Shown here in pieces: positions 49,401-61,977 of a stretch of DNA of 64,000 bases. The DNA comes from Eudromia elegans (Eukaryota; Chordata; Aves; Tinamiformes; Tinamidae). Position numbers and translations under genes: made by a program. The DNA lies in the NCBI GenBank assembly GCA_003342815.1, contig PTEX01000012.1:3147761-3211760 (forward strand), written 5' to 3'. Each line of letters opens with the position of its first letter. Position 1 is the first letter of the stretch. The notes beneath the pieces are model-generated. The model was not told the DNA's origin. It ran no database searches and saw nothing but the letters and a program-made list of their open reading frames with translations.

Positions 49401-50845
49401 TTTTCTTGCTTGAGCATGTGCTGCAAAAGGAGCAGAGATGAAGGAGGCCTGAAGCAGACTAGAGAGGGGGTTGTTCTAAGGACATGGGTGGCTAGAGCCT
49501 TCTGAAGACGGGTACAAGAACTCCGTTCCTGGGAACAGTTAGGGAACAGGGTGGATTGCTTCTAGGAGCGGATGTGAAGTTCAGTGACTTGCATGGATGC
49601 GATGCTGCTGACAAGGAAGCTGATTGTGGGCTGTACCAAAAAGAACAGTCTATTCCAAAGATTTTAGTAGCTTTTCATTTATGCTGTTACAGTTGAGATC
49701 AGAATTTATCTCCAAATATATGTGCTAGTTCACTTCCATCATAATATATTTTCTTTGCTTATTGTACGTGTGCATTTTTTTTTCCCCTGGACAGTGATGG
49801 AAATTAAAGGAAACAATTACATTCAATGAGGAGGAAAAGTAGTCTATGAGAATATATCAAACTGTAGCCTCTGTTAAATTGATGCTTGTGGAATCCAACT
49901 TCCTGGCTTAAGGAAGTGGTTAATGAAACCAAAATCGTTATCTCCACTTTAAGCAGGTACAGATGTCCCATGGGAGTTAAACTCATGCATCAGGAGAAGA
50001 ATGTGTTTTGCTATAAAGTTTGCGCCCACAGGGTTATGCTTTGTTTCTGTGGTCTGAATAGTTAAGAAATAATGCTGTTCTGAAAAAGAAAATGACTACA
50101 AATCCTAAAGCTTTAGGTTTCCAGACTGAATTTTAAAAAGCAGCTTTCAAATGCTTGAATCTGTATTGTGCTTTACTTGTAAAGCTATTCATTTAAACAG
50201 TCTTCTTGAAACCTTGCTCAACTCTTTCCCTTGCAAAAAGATGTCTTTTATGCCAGTGAAAGAATGGGGCAAAATTTTAAGTGATTGATTTTTTTAAATC
50301 CTTGAAAAAAAAAAATAGAGCTTATATGGAAAGTGCTGAAGCTTCCTTAACCTAAGGATTGCTATTGTATTGTATTTCAGTTTAATAAAATAACTCATTC
50401 CAAAATGGCTTACAAAGGATACAAAACAAGGCACCTCCGAAGGAGAAGGGAACGAGTGAGAACAGTGAAACTAAAAGCTGCTTCGTCACAATTACCAGTA
50501 GAAATGTTCTGTGCCTCCCTTTTGCCTTTTATATGAAATCAGTTAATTTGTTGTACCTGATTTATTTTTTATATAATCACTAGAATCTATAAAAATAAGG
50601 ATACCTTGTGTAGCTTTCTTCTATATGGGTTTACAGCTTCTTTCTTTCTAGTATATGTATTTGTGTGTGTATGCCTGTTGCAGGAGACCGCTACTGGTTT
50701 TTGTAAGATGGACTTTTATGTCATTAATATTGTGCTGAGTTTATTGTGCCTTCTACTGTCTAATTTCATTTGGAAATAAGTCATTTTTGCATCATTATGT
50801 ATCCTCTGCAAATTCTAATTAATACTAACTTTTTCTTTGGTGCAG

Positions 50846-50993
50846 AGCTGGTTATCTGCCTCAGAATATTCCTTTGGAAATCATCAGATATCTTTCTGAA
50901 GAGAAGGATTTTCTGCCTTGGCATGCTGCCAGCCGAGCTCTTTATCCTCTAGACAAATTGCTGGACCGCACAGAAAACTACAACATCTTCAAT
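50846..50993 (+). CDS. TRHDE: TRHDE exon: C-terminal helical domain (FLPWHAASRALYPLDKLLDR)
   Basis: The exon is 148 bases with acceptor TTTGGTGCAG and donor TTCAAT|GTAAGA. It enters in phase 2 (completing Arg from the exon at 35541) and leaves in phase 0. It reads RAGYLPQNIPLEIIRYLSEE, then KDFLPWHAASRALYPLDKLL, then DRTENYNIFN. Nearly every residue matches human TRHDE; the visible change is Thr for Met before ENYNIFN. The L-x-E-x-x-x-x-P-W-x-A motif is typical of the C-terminal domain of M1 aminopeptidases. Frames overlapping this exon in other registers are shadows. Confidence 0.98.
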
Positions 50994-52945
50994 GTAAGAG
51001 AGATATATTCTCTCTCCCTTTTCTTTCTCTCATGTGTTTTTTCCTCTTTCTTTCATTGGCAAAAGATGAACTATCTCTGTTAGATACTGTTACTGACCTA
51101 AAGATATTAACTTTCATTCTAATTATTCTTTATTTAAACATAGCATTTCTTCAAGCTTTGGTTCATTTGCATTTGAATAGTGATAACTGTTGTTTGAGGC
51201 ATATATTATTAGCAAGAAGAAAGGCAACTATTCCTTCTATAAAATATTATGACAAATAAACTATTGAGCTTAAAACAGAAAAAATAATCCATTACCCAAT
51301 TTTCTCTTTTGAGGAAGCCAATTGCTGTATTTGGATTGAGAGCCCATATCAAAAAGGGCATCAAATATGGGCATAGGAGGAATTAGAGATTTCTAGTTAT
51401 TATTTCTGTGGAAAAAAAAAATCAACATACTTGCCATAATTAACAAGGATTAGGTCACCATTGAATCAAAAGCCTATTCATAATGGGGTCTGAAAGGACA
51501 GCAGCAGCAGCTAGCAGGAGATAATTAAGATAGACTTGGCAAATGGTTTTTTACTTATAGTGAGTTTTAGACAGTCTAGACATGTTGAATGGTCAAAATG
51601 CTGTATATAATTTTATACAGCTGTTTAAATGAAGAAATTCTCTAAAGATTGCAATGCTTAAAGTTCTTAAAATTGTGTTTGTGCATGCACATGTGTACAT
51701 AGACGTGTGCTTGTCACAAAGCAGGAATCTAGATGTGACTGGGTGGATGTGTGTATATGTGTATGCATAAATACACATACAGAGTTACTTCCTAGCATAG
51801 AAAATTATTTTTGTAGCATATATTTTATGGATTAATCAAGACATATTTCTTTATGAACTTATAATTTAGGTGTACATGCAAACCAGCCTACCATAATATA
51901 AATTAACATTGAAATAATTTGCATTTTTAGTCTGTCATTAAAATGCTTATAAAAAAATCGCATGACTCTACCATTGCTGTTTCCCATTTTAAACGTGGCT
52001 ATGTAGAGAAAATGCTATTTTAATAAATAAAAACAGTAAAATTCACTGCTGGGTTGTGTTTTATCACAACCGATGAGAGGTTTGAAAGCAGAGGTGATAG
52101 TAGAGGAAATAAAAAGTCTTTTTAGTCATAGAAAACCATATCTGCTAGGGAAAGCTATGCACTATGAATCTTTTTTTTGTCCTGGCATCATACACTTGCT
52201 CGTGCGCCATAACAATAAAATAGATGTTCTTCTGTGCAGTCATTTATATTTCACTTCTATTTTTCAAATTTTTGAATTCTTCTGGCAGAAGATTGTGAGG
52301 AAAAAAAACCTGTCACTGTTTTAAACACAACCAGCAGAATATATTTAAATATGTCTTGTGTGTAAAAAGTAAAAGTAATCTAAAACACGTTTTGTGCTTG
52401 GTTTGTTTTTTTAAGCATACAAAGAACCTATACTTGAAATATAGTGTCATTACATATCCAAATCTCATTTGCAGCACACATTATTCAGTATGCTGACATC
52501 AGTTGTCTGCACTTCTGTAACATTTTTGCTATTACTATGGATATTAAAACAATATTCTTTTACCAATGAACATGCACAGTGTATTTGAGATTGGCCATAG
52601 GGTAGACATTAACCTGTTGACACTCTAGCAAGTTTTCAACCATGTATAATGAGTTCAAAATAATACTTAAGGATCTTTTTTAATTGCTGTCTTTCATACA
52701 CAAAAATTGGCTAACACAGTGTAACAAATCCAGTAGCTGTTCTACAGATTACTTCTCACTATAGAGTTTAAGGAGGATTGTGTATGGGCATGTTACTGTA
52801 TTAATTGAGAATCAAAACCTTTGGAAAATGGGATGTTATTTCAGGGGAAGGAAAAAAGGAGAAACTCAGTAGACACTAGTATTTCAACTTTGAGTCAAAA
52901 ATCAGAAATTAGAAATAACACTGAATATATTTTTCCCCCCCTTAG
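50994..52945 (+). other. TRHDE: TRHDE intron, 1,952 bases, phase 0
   Basis: It runs from GTAAGA to TTTTCCCCCCCTTAG. It contains a TG/CA-rich alternating stretch near 51675-51782. No exon, RNA gene or recognisable mobile element was found. Confidence 0.87.
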
Positions 52946-53043
52946 GAGTATATTTTAAGGCAAGTTGCATCAATGTATCTGAAGCTTGGATGGCCAACGA
53001 ATAATTTAAACAAGTCTCTCGTTCAAGCATCCTACCAACATGA
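52946..53043 (+). CDS. TRHDE: TRHDE exon: C-terminal domain, ends at weak donor
   Basis: The exon is 98 bases with acceptor CCCCCCCTTAG and donor CATGA|GTACTG. It enters in phase 0 and leaves in phase 2. It reads EYILRQVASMYLKLGWP, then TNNLNKSLVQASYQH plus GA of a glutamate codon. It aligns without gaps to human EYILKQVATTYIKLGWP / KNNFNGSLVQASYQHE. An Asn-Lys-Ser sequon is at the site where human has Asn-Gly-Ser. The donor GTACTG departs from GTAAGT at positions 4 and 6, and the exon ends in A rather than G, so it should be weak. The exon's last 13 bases and the start of the donor are repeated about 115 bases downstream. The chosen end is the only one that restores QHEELRREV with the next exon. 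Confidence 0.95.
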
Positions 53044-53181
53044 GTACTGTTATATTGTTATATTTCTTTTTTTTTTTCTTTGCATGCTTTGCATGATATA
53101 GTTATAATAAAGCTCTCTTCTAAAATTTGGTGTGATCCTCAGCCCCCTACCAACATGAGTACTGTTATATTCTTATATTTT
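53031..53181 (+). repeat. Duplicated exon-end/5' splice-site segment
   Basis: A 26-base block, CCTACCAACATGAGTACTGT plus TATATT, occurs at 53031-53056 and again at 53146-53171. After one mismatch the match continues for about eight more bases. The first copy covers the last 13 bases of a TRHDE exon and its donor. The second copy lies in the intron and therefore carries a copy of the donor. The intervening sequence is unrelated, so this is an interspersed, not head-to-tail, local duplication. Confidence 0.95.
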
Positions 53182-53594
53182 CCTGTGATACTGTCCTAGC
53201 TCTATCTTCCTTTTGTTTTTGCTTACTGGATGTGATGGAGAACAGCACAATGCTGTGAAAAAAAATTCCTCCGAGTTTACAAACAATAAATGATTCGTTA
53301 AGCCTTAATTTAATACTTGACTGCACTAAGTATTTAAGAACTTGGACGCATGTGAACACAGAAATCAGGAAGTCAGCATAAGTGTAAATGAGGGCTGATT
53401 TTGGCCCGTGACTTGTTTTTAGATGTTGCAGCTGCTGAAAGCTCTTAGTTGACACTGAAATCTTTATAGCTGGATTATCTGTGATATATGTTATCTAGCT
53501 CTCAGTTGCTCCCATTATCTTCTGAGAAATGCCTTTTGTAAAGAATTAAATGCAGTTATTAATGTGTCCCTTTTGCTCTCTTTAATTTGGGCAG
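53044..53594 (+). other. TRHDE: TRHDE intron, 551 bases, phase 2
   Basis: It runs from GTACTG to TTTAATTTGGGCAG. The acceptor has only a modest pyrimidine tract. Apart from the duplicated donor block and a T-run (53067-53077) it looks unique. Reading on from the upstream exon gives a stop at 53099-53101. Confidence 0.9.
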
Positions 53595-53702
53595 AGAATT
53601 GCGTCGTGAAGTCATCATGTTGGCCTGCAGCTTTGGTAACAAGCACTGTCACCAGCAGGCTGCAACATTAATCTCTGACTGGATATCTAGCAATAGGAAC
53701 CG
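53595..53702 (+). CDS. TRHDE: TRHDE exon: C-terminal domain with paired cysteines
   Basis: The exon is 108 bases with acceptor TTGGGCAG and donor AACCG|GTAAGT. It enters in phase 2 and leaves in phase 2. It reads (E)ELRREVIMLACSFGNKHC, then HQQAATLISDWISSNRN plus CG of an arginine codon. It is almost identical to human TRHDE, with Ala for Ser in QQASTL. The two cysteines in CSFGNKHC sit where M1 aminopeptidases carry a conserved disulfide in the C-terminal domain; disulfide formation is inferred from the family. The next exon should begin with a purine completing Arg, then a residue run like IPLNVRDIVYCTG. I could not find that run in the remaining 10.3 kb. Confidence 0.97.
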
Positions 53703-56430
53703 GTAAGTGAAACAGTGATTTGCATTTCGCTTTTCTGCAGCCCAGAGGTTGTGCACCAGCAGTGCTCTTCCTTCTTCTCCCCTCTCTAGTACCTGCTTTT
53801 GCCCGATGGTGGAGGTCACCACCTGCTCTTTAAAAATGGCCATGGGGTTTCGGAGTGAATTACTTGAGTTTGTGTGTATCAGTGAATGGAGAGGAAACTA
53901 ATAGAGCCCCTGCCAGCATTGCAGTGAGATAAAGGGGATGAATCTGGGTTTTAAAGAGAAATCTAAAAGAAGAAAGGAAAAAGGAAAAACATTGCTAGAC
54001 AAACACAGAACCTGTGTCTCGGCAAGAACCCCAGAAGGTGCTAAATGGTGAGAATAGTAAAAGGTTAGAAACAGAAGGATTGAGAAGAAAGGAGACCAAA
54101 TAACACAGTTGGGGGATTACTTTATATTAAAGTAATAAAAAAAAGTAACCCCACATATTGTGGGCTTCTGTAGGTGATGAGTACATAGTACAAGTTAAGA
54201 GTGCATTCTCTTGAGAAGAATGATGTACTATCTGATCCTTGTGGAAGACAGCATAGAAGTGTTTGCATCAATACATCACCTGATATTTCAGTTTAAAGGA
54301 AAATATTTGACTTTCATTAAAAAAAAAGAGAAGACTTCTTAGGACTGATCCTTTATTACGTCTGCAGAAGTGTGATCAGGCTTGTAGGACTTTTTGTAGA
54401 TATGTCATCCAATTTGTTTTCTATTTGCAATTAAAATATATATCTGTCTGACTTTGCGCACTTCAAAAGTCCCTTAAAGGCATACTGACTTACTAAGTAC
54501 CTGTCTGTCTTTCAAAACCAATCATAAAATGACATTGAAAGTTATTGCTCTGTGACTTTGACATGAGAAAATAAAAAAATCCTTAAAGTATGATGGTACA
54601 CCTTTAAATAGGAAAGGAGTGACTTTTCTGTGTATAATGATACCAGATATACTTACTATGGAATATACACCCTGTGGTTCTTTATGAATTGTTATTGTTA
54701 GCTGCAACAATCAGTATATAACTATGCAAAGATGAAATTGCAGAGAAGAATTGTTGGAAACAATCAGGAAATGTAATTTACTTAGATATTCAGTTGCAAA
54801 ATTAGTTAATCAAACGTACCACCATCTATTAACATGCACAGCGGTAGATTATTCAGTGTTAAAAAGCTGTCACTGCAAAGCTTTCTCCATCCTTTGTCTT
54901 CATTCCTTCCAACAGGATTGAAGAAGGGGGTATCAGGAAAAAGAAAAGCTTTTTGCTTTACTAACAATAGCAAGAGAGGGAAGGAATAAATTTAAGGAGC
55001 CATCTCAAGATTCATCTTAGCCTTTCTATGGGGCCATTCTTGGGAGCATGAGATTGTGGCTGCCAGCATATGATGAGTATTATGATAAAGGCCTCACAGC
55101 AGGGCAGAGGAAGAGAATAGCTGCTAAGTTAAAGCACTGCATTTCTCCAAAGGAACTGCACAGATTTGAAAAATAGCCACAACAAATAGTGTAATTACAG
55201 AGTTGGGATTGACAGTCAGCTGATAAATAAGGGTACAGCTTCCAAAGAAGCCAGAGCTGTGTTTTTATTTATTTGCCAAGATTATAGGATTAGTTCTGTT
55301 CTCCACCCCAGAAATTACCAATTGCTGTTCTCAGAGCAGTTGCATGCATTGAATGTAACTAAAATAGTAGCAGACTGATTTCATATCTATTTATATTGAA
55401 AAAAACATTGCAAAGACTGCTAATAATAGCAGAAAAATATTCTAGCAGATTGGTAGACATAAAATTAGCCTGTGTTTCACAGTAACAGCAATTATAAGGG
55501 TTCACAGTTTGCTCATTTATGAAGGTTCAGATTCCCGCTAAATCAGAGACCCCATATCATCTTCAGTCAGTGTAAAACAACTCAAGTTGAAACCTGAAAA
55601 TAATGTCTTGGTCTGTTTTCCTTCCTTTTTCACCAGAAAAAATGATGATGATTCTATAATAAGACTTTAATTAACATGATGTTTGAGTCATTCCTCTCGC
55701 TCGTTTAGCACTTGAGAGACAATAGCTAACTCAAGTACGAAGGGCAGGCAGATTAGTGCAAGGTGCATGCAGAGAGCACATCCAACAGGTGCCATTTGGT
55801 GCTCTTTCTGATCAGTAAGAGGGTTTTTTCTCTCAGTTTGGTGCCCTTAACAGCTGCTTGTGATTTGCTGCAAACTAACACAGAATCCCCAGGAATCCCT
55901 CAGCACTTGCTTCTTTGCAAAGGAGGGGTGACTCATGCTGTTGGTCTTTTTCCAGTCTTCTCTGACAATGCCTGATGAGGAAAAGCTGGTGGCAGTTGAG
56001 GGAGTATATGTATTCCTGTTTCTCTCCTTGCCTACAATGAGTCATAAAAGTTCTCCTAGACACCTCCACTTCTTAGGAAACAGACCGAAGGTCTTGCCTG
56101 GGGTGTCCCAGAGAGGCTGGTGTTGGTGGGGCTGTGCAGTCGGAGAGTGAAGACAGAGCTCCACAGACCTCAGAGATAATCAAAGGAAAGGAGCGTCTCT
56201 ACCTCTGTGGTTCTCTTCCTTCAAGAGATATCTGAGATATTGTACATGATTCCTCCTGGGAATTAGGTGGTCCTGTCTCTACTGATAAAATTCCATGAAG
56301 AGAGAAAGAAGCGTGGGCTATTTTCAAGCTCATGACATTTTTACCATCAAGCACAATTTGAGTTTGACTATGAGAGTAAAAATAAAGACAAACTTGCAAC
56401 CTTCCCACCATCCGTCTTCCTCAAAAAGTC

Positions 56431-56448
56431 TTTTTTTTTTTTTTTTTT
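56431..56448 (+). repeat. T18 homopolymer
   Basis: An unbroken T-run in the intron. There is no identifiable SINE or LINE body to its right on the opposite strand. Confidence 0.95.
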
Positions 56449-59400
56449 GCTGGAAGATGAGGTGTTTCATGCAATAAGCTAATTCATAAGCAGTGCATTT
56501 TGGAAGGATAAATCCTTCAAAGCAGTGGACACCAAAATGACACTCAGGAATTGGACTTGTGCCCCAAGAGTTACGTGTTCAATTCAATACAAAATTAGAA
56601 TTTTAATAAACTCATATCACATTAATGCACAGGCAGTAACTTGTGGAAAGGGGGTTGATTTCCTGGCAATTAATGCAGTCAAAGTTAGAGTGAACATAGC
56701 TCAGAATGGCCAATTAGTAATACTGTAGAAATGCTGAAATTCTTAACCATTTAACCATGATTTTAGTAAGTCTGCAGATCCTTAGAAGTTCTTCTGAATT
56801 ATTTCTATATTTTACTTGTAGCATTTAATTGGGAATGAAGTGTTAGGTAATAAACAAACACAGTAACATCTCCTCTGTTTTTCCAGCATATACATACAGT
56901 TGCTGTGGTTCCTAGTAATTATATTTAGTATGATAGGTCCATAAAATAATTGCCATCTATTCTTCGCTGCAGGGGATTGAAATAATAATAATCAGATACA
57001 GTTTGTACTTTGTAATTATATGTTCATTACCATGCAAATAATTTGTCGGTGCTCACCGAGCAGGCAGTGGTCATTCATAGCACAAAGCCAGAGGTCCTCT
57101 TTGCGTTTCCAGCAGTGTTTGAAAAATCCAATTAAATTTCCAGCTGTAGCATTGTAGATTTTCTTACAGGATTAGTGAATAAAAATATACAGATCTGTAA
57201 CATTATCCTTCATAGAGTAATGTGGAAAGTTTTTGTTCTTCCTGGGAGATCTGAAAGCTTGAATCTCTAAAGCAACTTGGATGCTGCAATGCCTCATTTT
57301 TAGATGCCTGTCTCAGAGAGCAGGGTTAGAGAGGCTTGGATTTAGGCTTCTTATAAGGAGATCTGAGTCTGTGAATGAGGTTGACAGCAGCGAGCAGGCT
57401 GAGTGAAGGGCCTCTGAGCAGGAGATGGTGAGGGTGAGCCCTTTGTGAAGGCCGCCACTGTACATCAGAAGACACTCGTGTTAGGCAATTATGAGAATGG
57501 CAATCTTACAGATAGGGGTCTTTTCAGAAGATGCATTTCAAAGTGCTGCTAAAGCAGAGAAAGACCCGCTCCTTTTCCTTTGAAAAGCAGCTGGCAGAGG
57601 AACTGCTGCTCAGCCCCTTTTTAAACAATAGTTCTGTGATTGAGGCAGTAACCGAGATTGTCATAGATCTTCTGTATAATTCCTCAGCCTCGCATCTGGC
57701 ATCCCACAGAAGACCACCCGGATCATCTATCTGTTAGATATTTGGGACAGGACTGAGATACTGCAGCTCACTTTCCTCCTCTAGTTGAAACTCTGCTGCT
57801 AGAATTTATTTCATTAGCAAGAGAAGGAATACAGCTGTCTAACTCAAAGATGAGGGCATTCATCTGAGAGAGGGAGGTTTGAGTTCAAACCCTTGTTTCT
57901 AAGATTGCCTGTGTTTTTTATTTAATGACTCTCTAATGTGTGTAATTAACCCTTGAGGCATGGCTTTAAACCTCCATCTCTCTTGTTCGGTTGACTGTAT
58001 TAGCCTACAGGGTACAGGAAATGACTTTTTGTATTTCTCTCCCTCACACTTTTTTTCCAAAGTGACATTTCATAGAAAATTTGAGAGAATAAGGGGGGTA
58101 TTTCAGCTTCATGTGTGCTTGGAAGATCAGGGTTATTAGTATTATTAGTATGCAAAGAGTTTTAAGACAGCGTTACTCACAACCACTTTTCAGGGTAGTG
58201 CGTGATGCTAAAACAAGAAGCATAACTCCAGAAAGGAAGTTTGGCTCTAGGAGGCACGAAACAAACAGGCAGTAGCATCACCTAATGGGTTCTAGGGATG
58301 GGAGATATCTGAGGGTTATGGCCTCGGAATTGGGATAATCTTTTAATTCTTGCCATATTTATTTAAAAAAAGGATATGAGTTTTTCTCTCAACTGAGTAT
58401 CTGAAAATGGACTTCCAGGTGGGGCTTAAAGTGTTTTTAATCACTACATTTAAATCACTTTGGTAATTTTATGTTGTTGAAGCACAGTTTACTTCAAAGA
58501 CTGCATCGATTTTTGACTTGATACCATGGCAAACTTTTTTACTGTTAAATTTGGCTACCTGCCACTTCTGTATTAGAGAAGTGGAAACCTTCAAACTTCC
58601 ATGTATATGTTTAGAAGAATACAAAAGTAGTATAAAACATATAAGTCCATTGAAATTTGTCTCATAAACTGAGAATGTAAAGTTACTGGGATACAATCTA
58701 CAGCAAAATGTGGTACAAGAGAAGCTACAGCTGGCTGAAAAATAAGATACTTGCTTCTGCCTTCATTTAACTGGACTCATCCCTGTGAAGCTCTTTCATG
58801 TGTGAAGAAATACATTATTCACACTCCTTAGCTATAACAGCATTTTGGTTCAGCCAAAAAAAATTAATAAAATTACCATACAATGCCTGCCTGAGTCTGA
58901 GCATCAGCCTTGTTAACCCCTTTAACCTTCCCTGCATATCTGTTTTGAAAGAAGAACACAGTTTTTAAGAGGATTAGCAATTTCAGAGTTTTTGCCTTGG
59001 ATAGATGCAGGAAATGTGTATTTCTAACGTTCAGGAAGGAATGCATGAAGAGATGCAATCTGGAAACTCCTGACACAAACTGTCATAACATTGTATGACA
59101 TGTTAATATGCACTGTGATGGTTCAACGCATAACTTATACCTTGCACACACACATGTTTTACAAAGTGCCCTGTGTGTTGCAGTTGTGATTTTCTTGTGG
59201 CTGTTATTACCGTTCAGCTACTACCACAGGATTGCCATGTATTTCTGCTGGCAAAGTGGCCTGTGAAAGTATACTCAGTTCAGCAGAGCTGGGGAGGTTC
59301 ATGTGGAGGTGCCAGAGCACTGCTTTGAACTGAGGTGCTGGTTTCACCTTCATCAGATGAAGAAGTGTTTGCAGGCTGGTTCTGTTAGCAGTGTTGCACT

Positions 59401-60806
59401 GAGGCTGTTCTTCTGAATGGACAGGAGTGAGCAGTGGGTGATGGCAATACTGCGTCGGGCATGATTGCATGGTAATAGTTCTTGAAAATACTACTGCACC
59501 CATCAGAAGGCACTTAGCTATTCATGGCCACTACAGTTTGCTTATATTTTGTCTTCTTTAGGAGTGAAACCTTGGCTACCTACGGGTTGCTGACTTTTAA
59601 GTGTAAACAACTAATTTTAATTAATTGCCCTTAATACCACAAAAAAACAGTAAATCTATATGATTGATCTGGGCTTTGCATCATCAAGGGTTTAGTGCAG
59701 TTTTTACTATTAACGCTATTGTTTTTCTGTCATGATGGCTCTGGTGAGTCACCAAAGAGGATTTTTTTTTTTTTAACAATAAATTTGTGTAAATTTTGGA
59801 CTCATTCCCATGTATGAAAACGTGGCATCTCTTGTCATTGCATCTGTTAAAGAGGCGCTCTTTGGAGTAACATTTTCTTTACTGTTGGTAACAGTCTGCC
59901 AATCTTTATTAACAGAGCTGAATTTTCCCTGCTATTTGTTAGCATAGTTTTATTAGTCAGCCTCTTTTTAATAGTGGCTTGGCTGTTTTGCAGTTCTGAG
60001 TGTACTCTCGGTGCCCACGTTCTGAGTGCATGCAAGAGTCAACAGAGAGAAGGCACGAGCGTTGTTCTTTTCCTTGACCGTGAAAGCAACGTGCAGAAGA
60101 GCAGATGATGTTAAAGGTGTGATGCAAACTGTGGCACTGCAATAGACTCAAGTAGGCATCCATCCAGTAGCCCAGGAGTGGAGGAAGTTTGTGTTTTTCT
60201 CCCTTCCAGGAGTAAGACTGCCAGCCAATCCTGATGTTTTGAATCTGTTCTGGTCTCAGCTCATCTAGGTTGCTCCAGATGGGTCAGAGATCTCTGAAGG
60301 GAGAATATGCCATGAATTTGCCTCCTGTGTCTGAATTTCAAGGAAGAACACATCTGTGTGTCTTTTTGCATTACAGATGAAGCACTTTTGGTTAGTGAAA
60401 GACTAAAGTGAACATCTTGGAAGATAGCACCTTAGGACTTAAATATCTCTCAAAAAGGCTTTCATTAGGTAATTTAAACAAAGACAATAGTAACCACCAA
60501 GTCTAACCTGAGAATATTAAATTCCCATACTTGCTGTGCAGGAATAGTATTTACTCTTCAAGAGACAAAGGATCATGTTACTCCACCTGCCTGAATTGGC
60601 AGTGTGTATCCTTGGCATTTAACTACTCAATGGAAATGCCACCAGAAAATAAATCTTATTGCAGGAGTGTATGTCTATAAATGAAACTATCCCTAGATCT
60701 GAGGAAGTGGTAAATAACACACATTATTAGTCATTAATTGATATACATTTCAATGAAGTCTGGCTGAAGTGATAGAAAATCAAACACGTTTTCAAGCAGT
60801 GTTTTT

Positions 60807-60838
60807 TTGGTTTGGTTTGGTTTGGGGTTTTTTTGCTT
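60807..60838 (+). repeat. (TTTGG)n pentanucleotide tract
   Basis: TTTGGTTTGGTTTGGTTTGG and GGTTTTTTTGCTTTGC form a short pentamer array with flanking T-runs. The unit resembles a one-base variant of the TTTCC-type pentamers. It is a simple repeat only. Confidence 0.85.
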
Positions 60839-61977
60839 TGCTTTTCTTTCTCCTTTATTTCTTCCTCACTCATTCTCAGTTGGTTTGTTTAATTTTGTTT
60901 TTTTAGTTTCACATGTGCACACTAGTATTACAGTCTTGCAGCAACTTAAAAATATACTTAAGTTTAACTACCCACATAGTTGTTTATGGGAATGTGGCCA
61001 AAAGGTTAATTATTTTTGTTAGTTGCTTAGGAAAAGTACCAGCTTTTTTTATGGGTTTGTTGCCCATTGTAGCAGTTATTTTTGGAAATCATTAACAGCA
61101 AACATGAAAAAATGAGGGGTTTTTTTTTGCTTCATACATGAGCGTGTGGTAAATGTAAAGCCATAAAATGGATCCCTTCTAATGTGTTCTCAGCTCCTGT
61201 AAGTTTTAATTAGTGGAAAAAAACCCCTCTGGCATAGCTATTCATCTCTTCTGATATGTTACTGGATTTTTGCCAGCTAGAGTTGCTGAAGTGATTTAAC
61301 TAATTAATAGGTTGTTACAGCATTTGAGAAGAAACTTGCACTCCAGTCAATAAAACTGTTTAAGGAGGAAGAAAGGACTGTTGAGTGCACGAGTTAATCA
61401 AGGAGGTGGTGCTCTGAAAAAGGACCTGGGAGTATGTCTGAATAGAGGGAGGATTTCATCCTGTAACTGAAAGACAAAACAAAGCTGTAGAGGCTGACTG
61501 TTTCAGGAAGCATTTTACCTTTTGACTTTTATCAACAGTCACAAAAAAATGGCCCTAGATATAGCAATTATGGGTTAATTGTAATTAATTTGAAGTCTTT
61601 AGAAGTTTGCAAGATTCTTCTACAATTTTTCCTCCTCAGGAATGCAAAAAATCTCACCACAATGCAAGTTAGTGTTGATTAGATAGCACTATTCAGTAGG
61701 AAATTTTTAGCTTGAAAAGCATAGGTAGTTTTTGTTTGTTGGTTTGTTCTTTCCTTGCGAAGGAAGGTCTTTACCCTCTGCTGCTGAGCCTAGTAAAACT
61801 TAAGCTGTAGATGGCTTCATCTTCTACCTTAGTTGGAACTGAAGTGTGCTAGGAGGAGTAGTTGCGTGCTCAGTTGTGGCCTAGCTGCTGTGGGAAGGAC
61901 AGGAGCAGTAACCATCTGTTGAGGGATGATATATTCTCTATCTGCCTCAGTCAGATCCCTAAGATACCTGCTCCGAA

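Larger units (their letters stand above)
35597..50845 (+). other. TRHDE: TRHDE intron, 15,249 bases, phase 2
   Basis: It runs from GTATGT to CTTTGGTGCAG. No exon, RNA gene or intact transposon was seen. It holds a 14-base tandem duplication (42418-42445), a long T-run with one unresolved base (42673-42702), a MIR-like relic (42915-43060), a 19-base tandem repeat (43493-43530) and a CR1 3' tail (46405-46460). A pyrimidine-rich patch lies near 42145-42285. The rest looks unique. Confidence 0.85.

Noticed and set aside
53143-53158. A 16-base micro-exon between AG and the copied donor
   Set aside because: It is possible in form, but 16 bases would break the frame and there is no evidence of use. 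It is kept only as part of the duplicated-donor finding.
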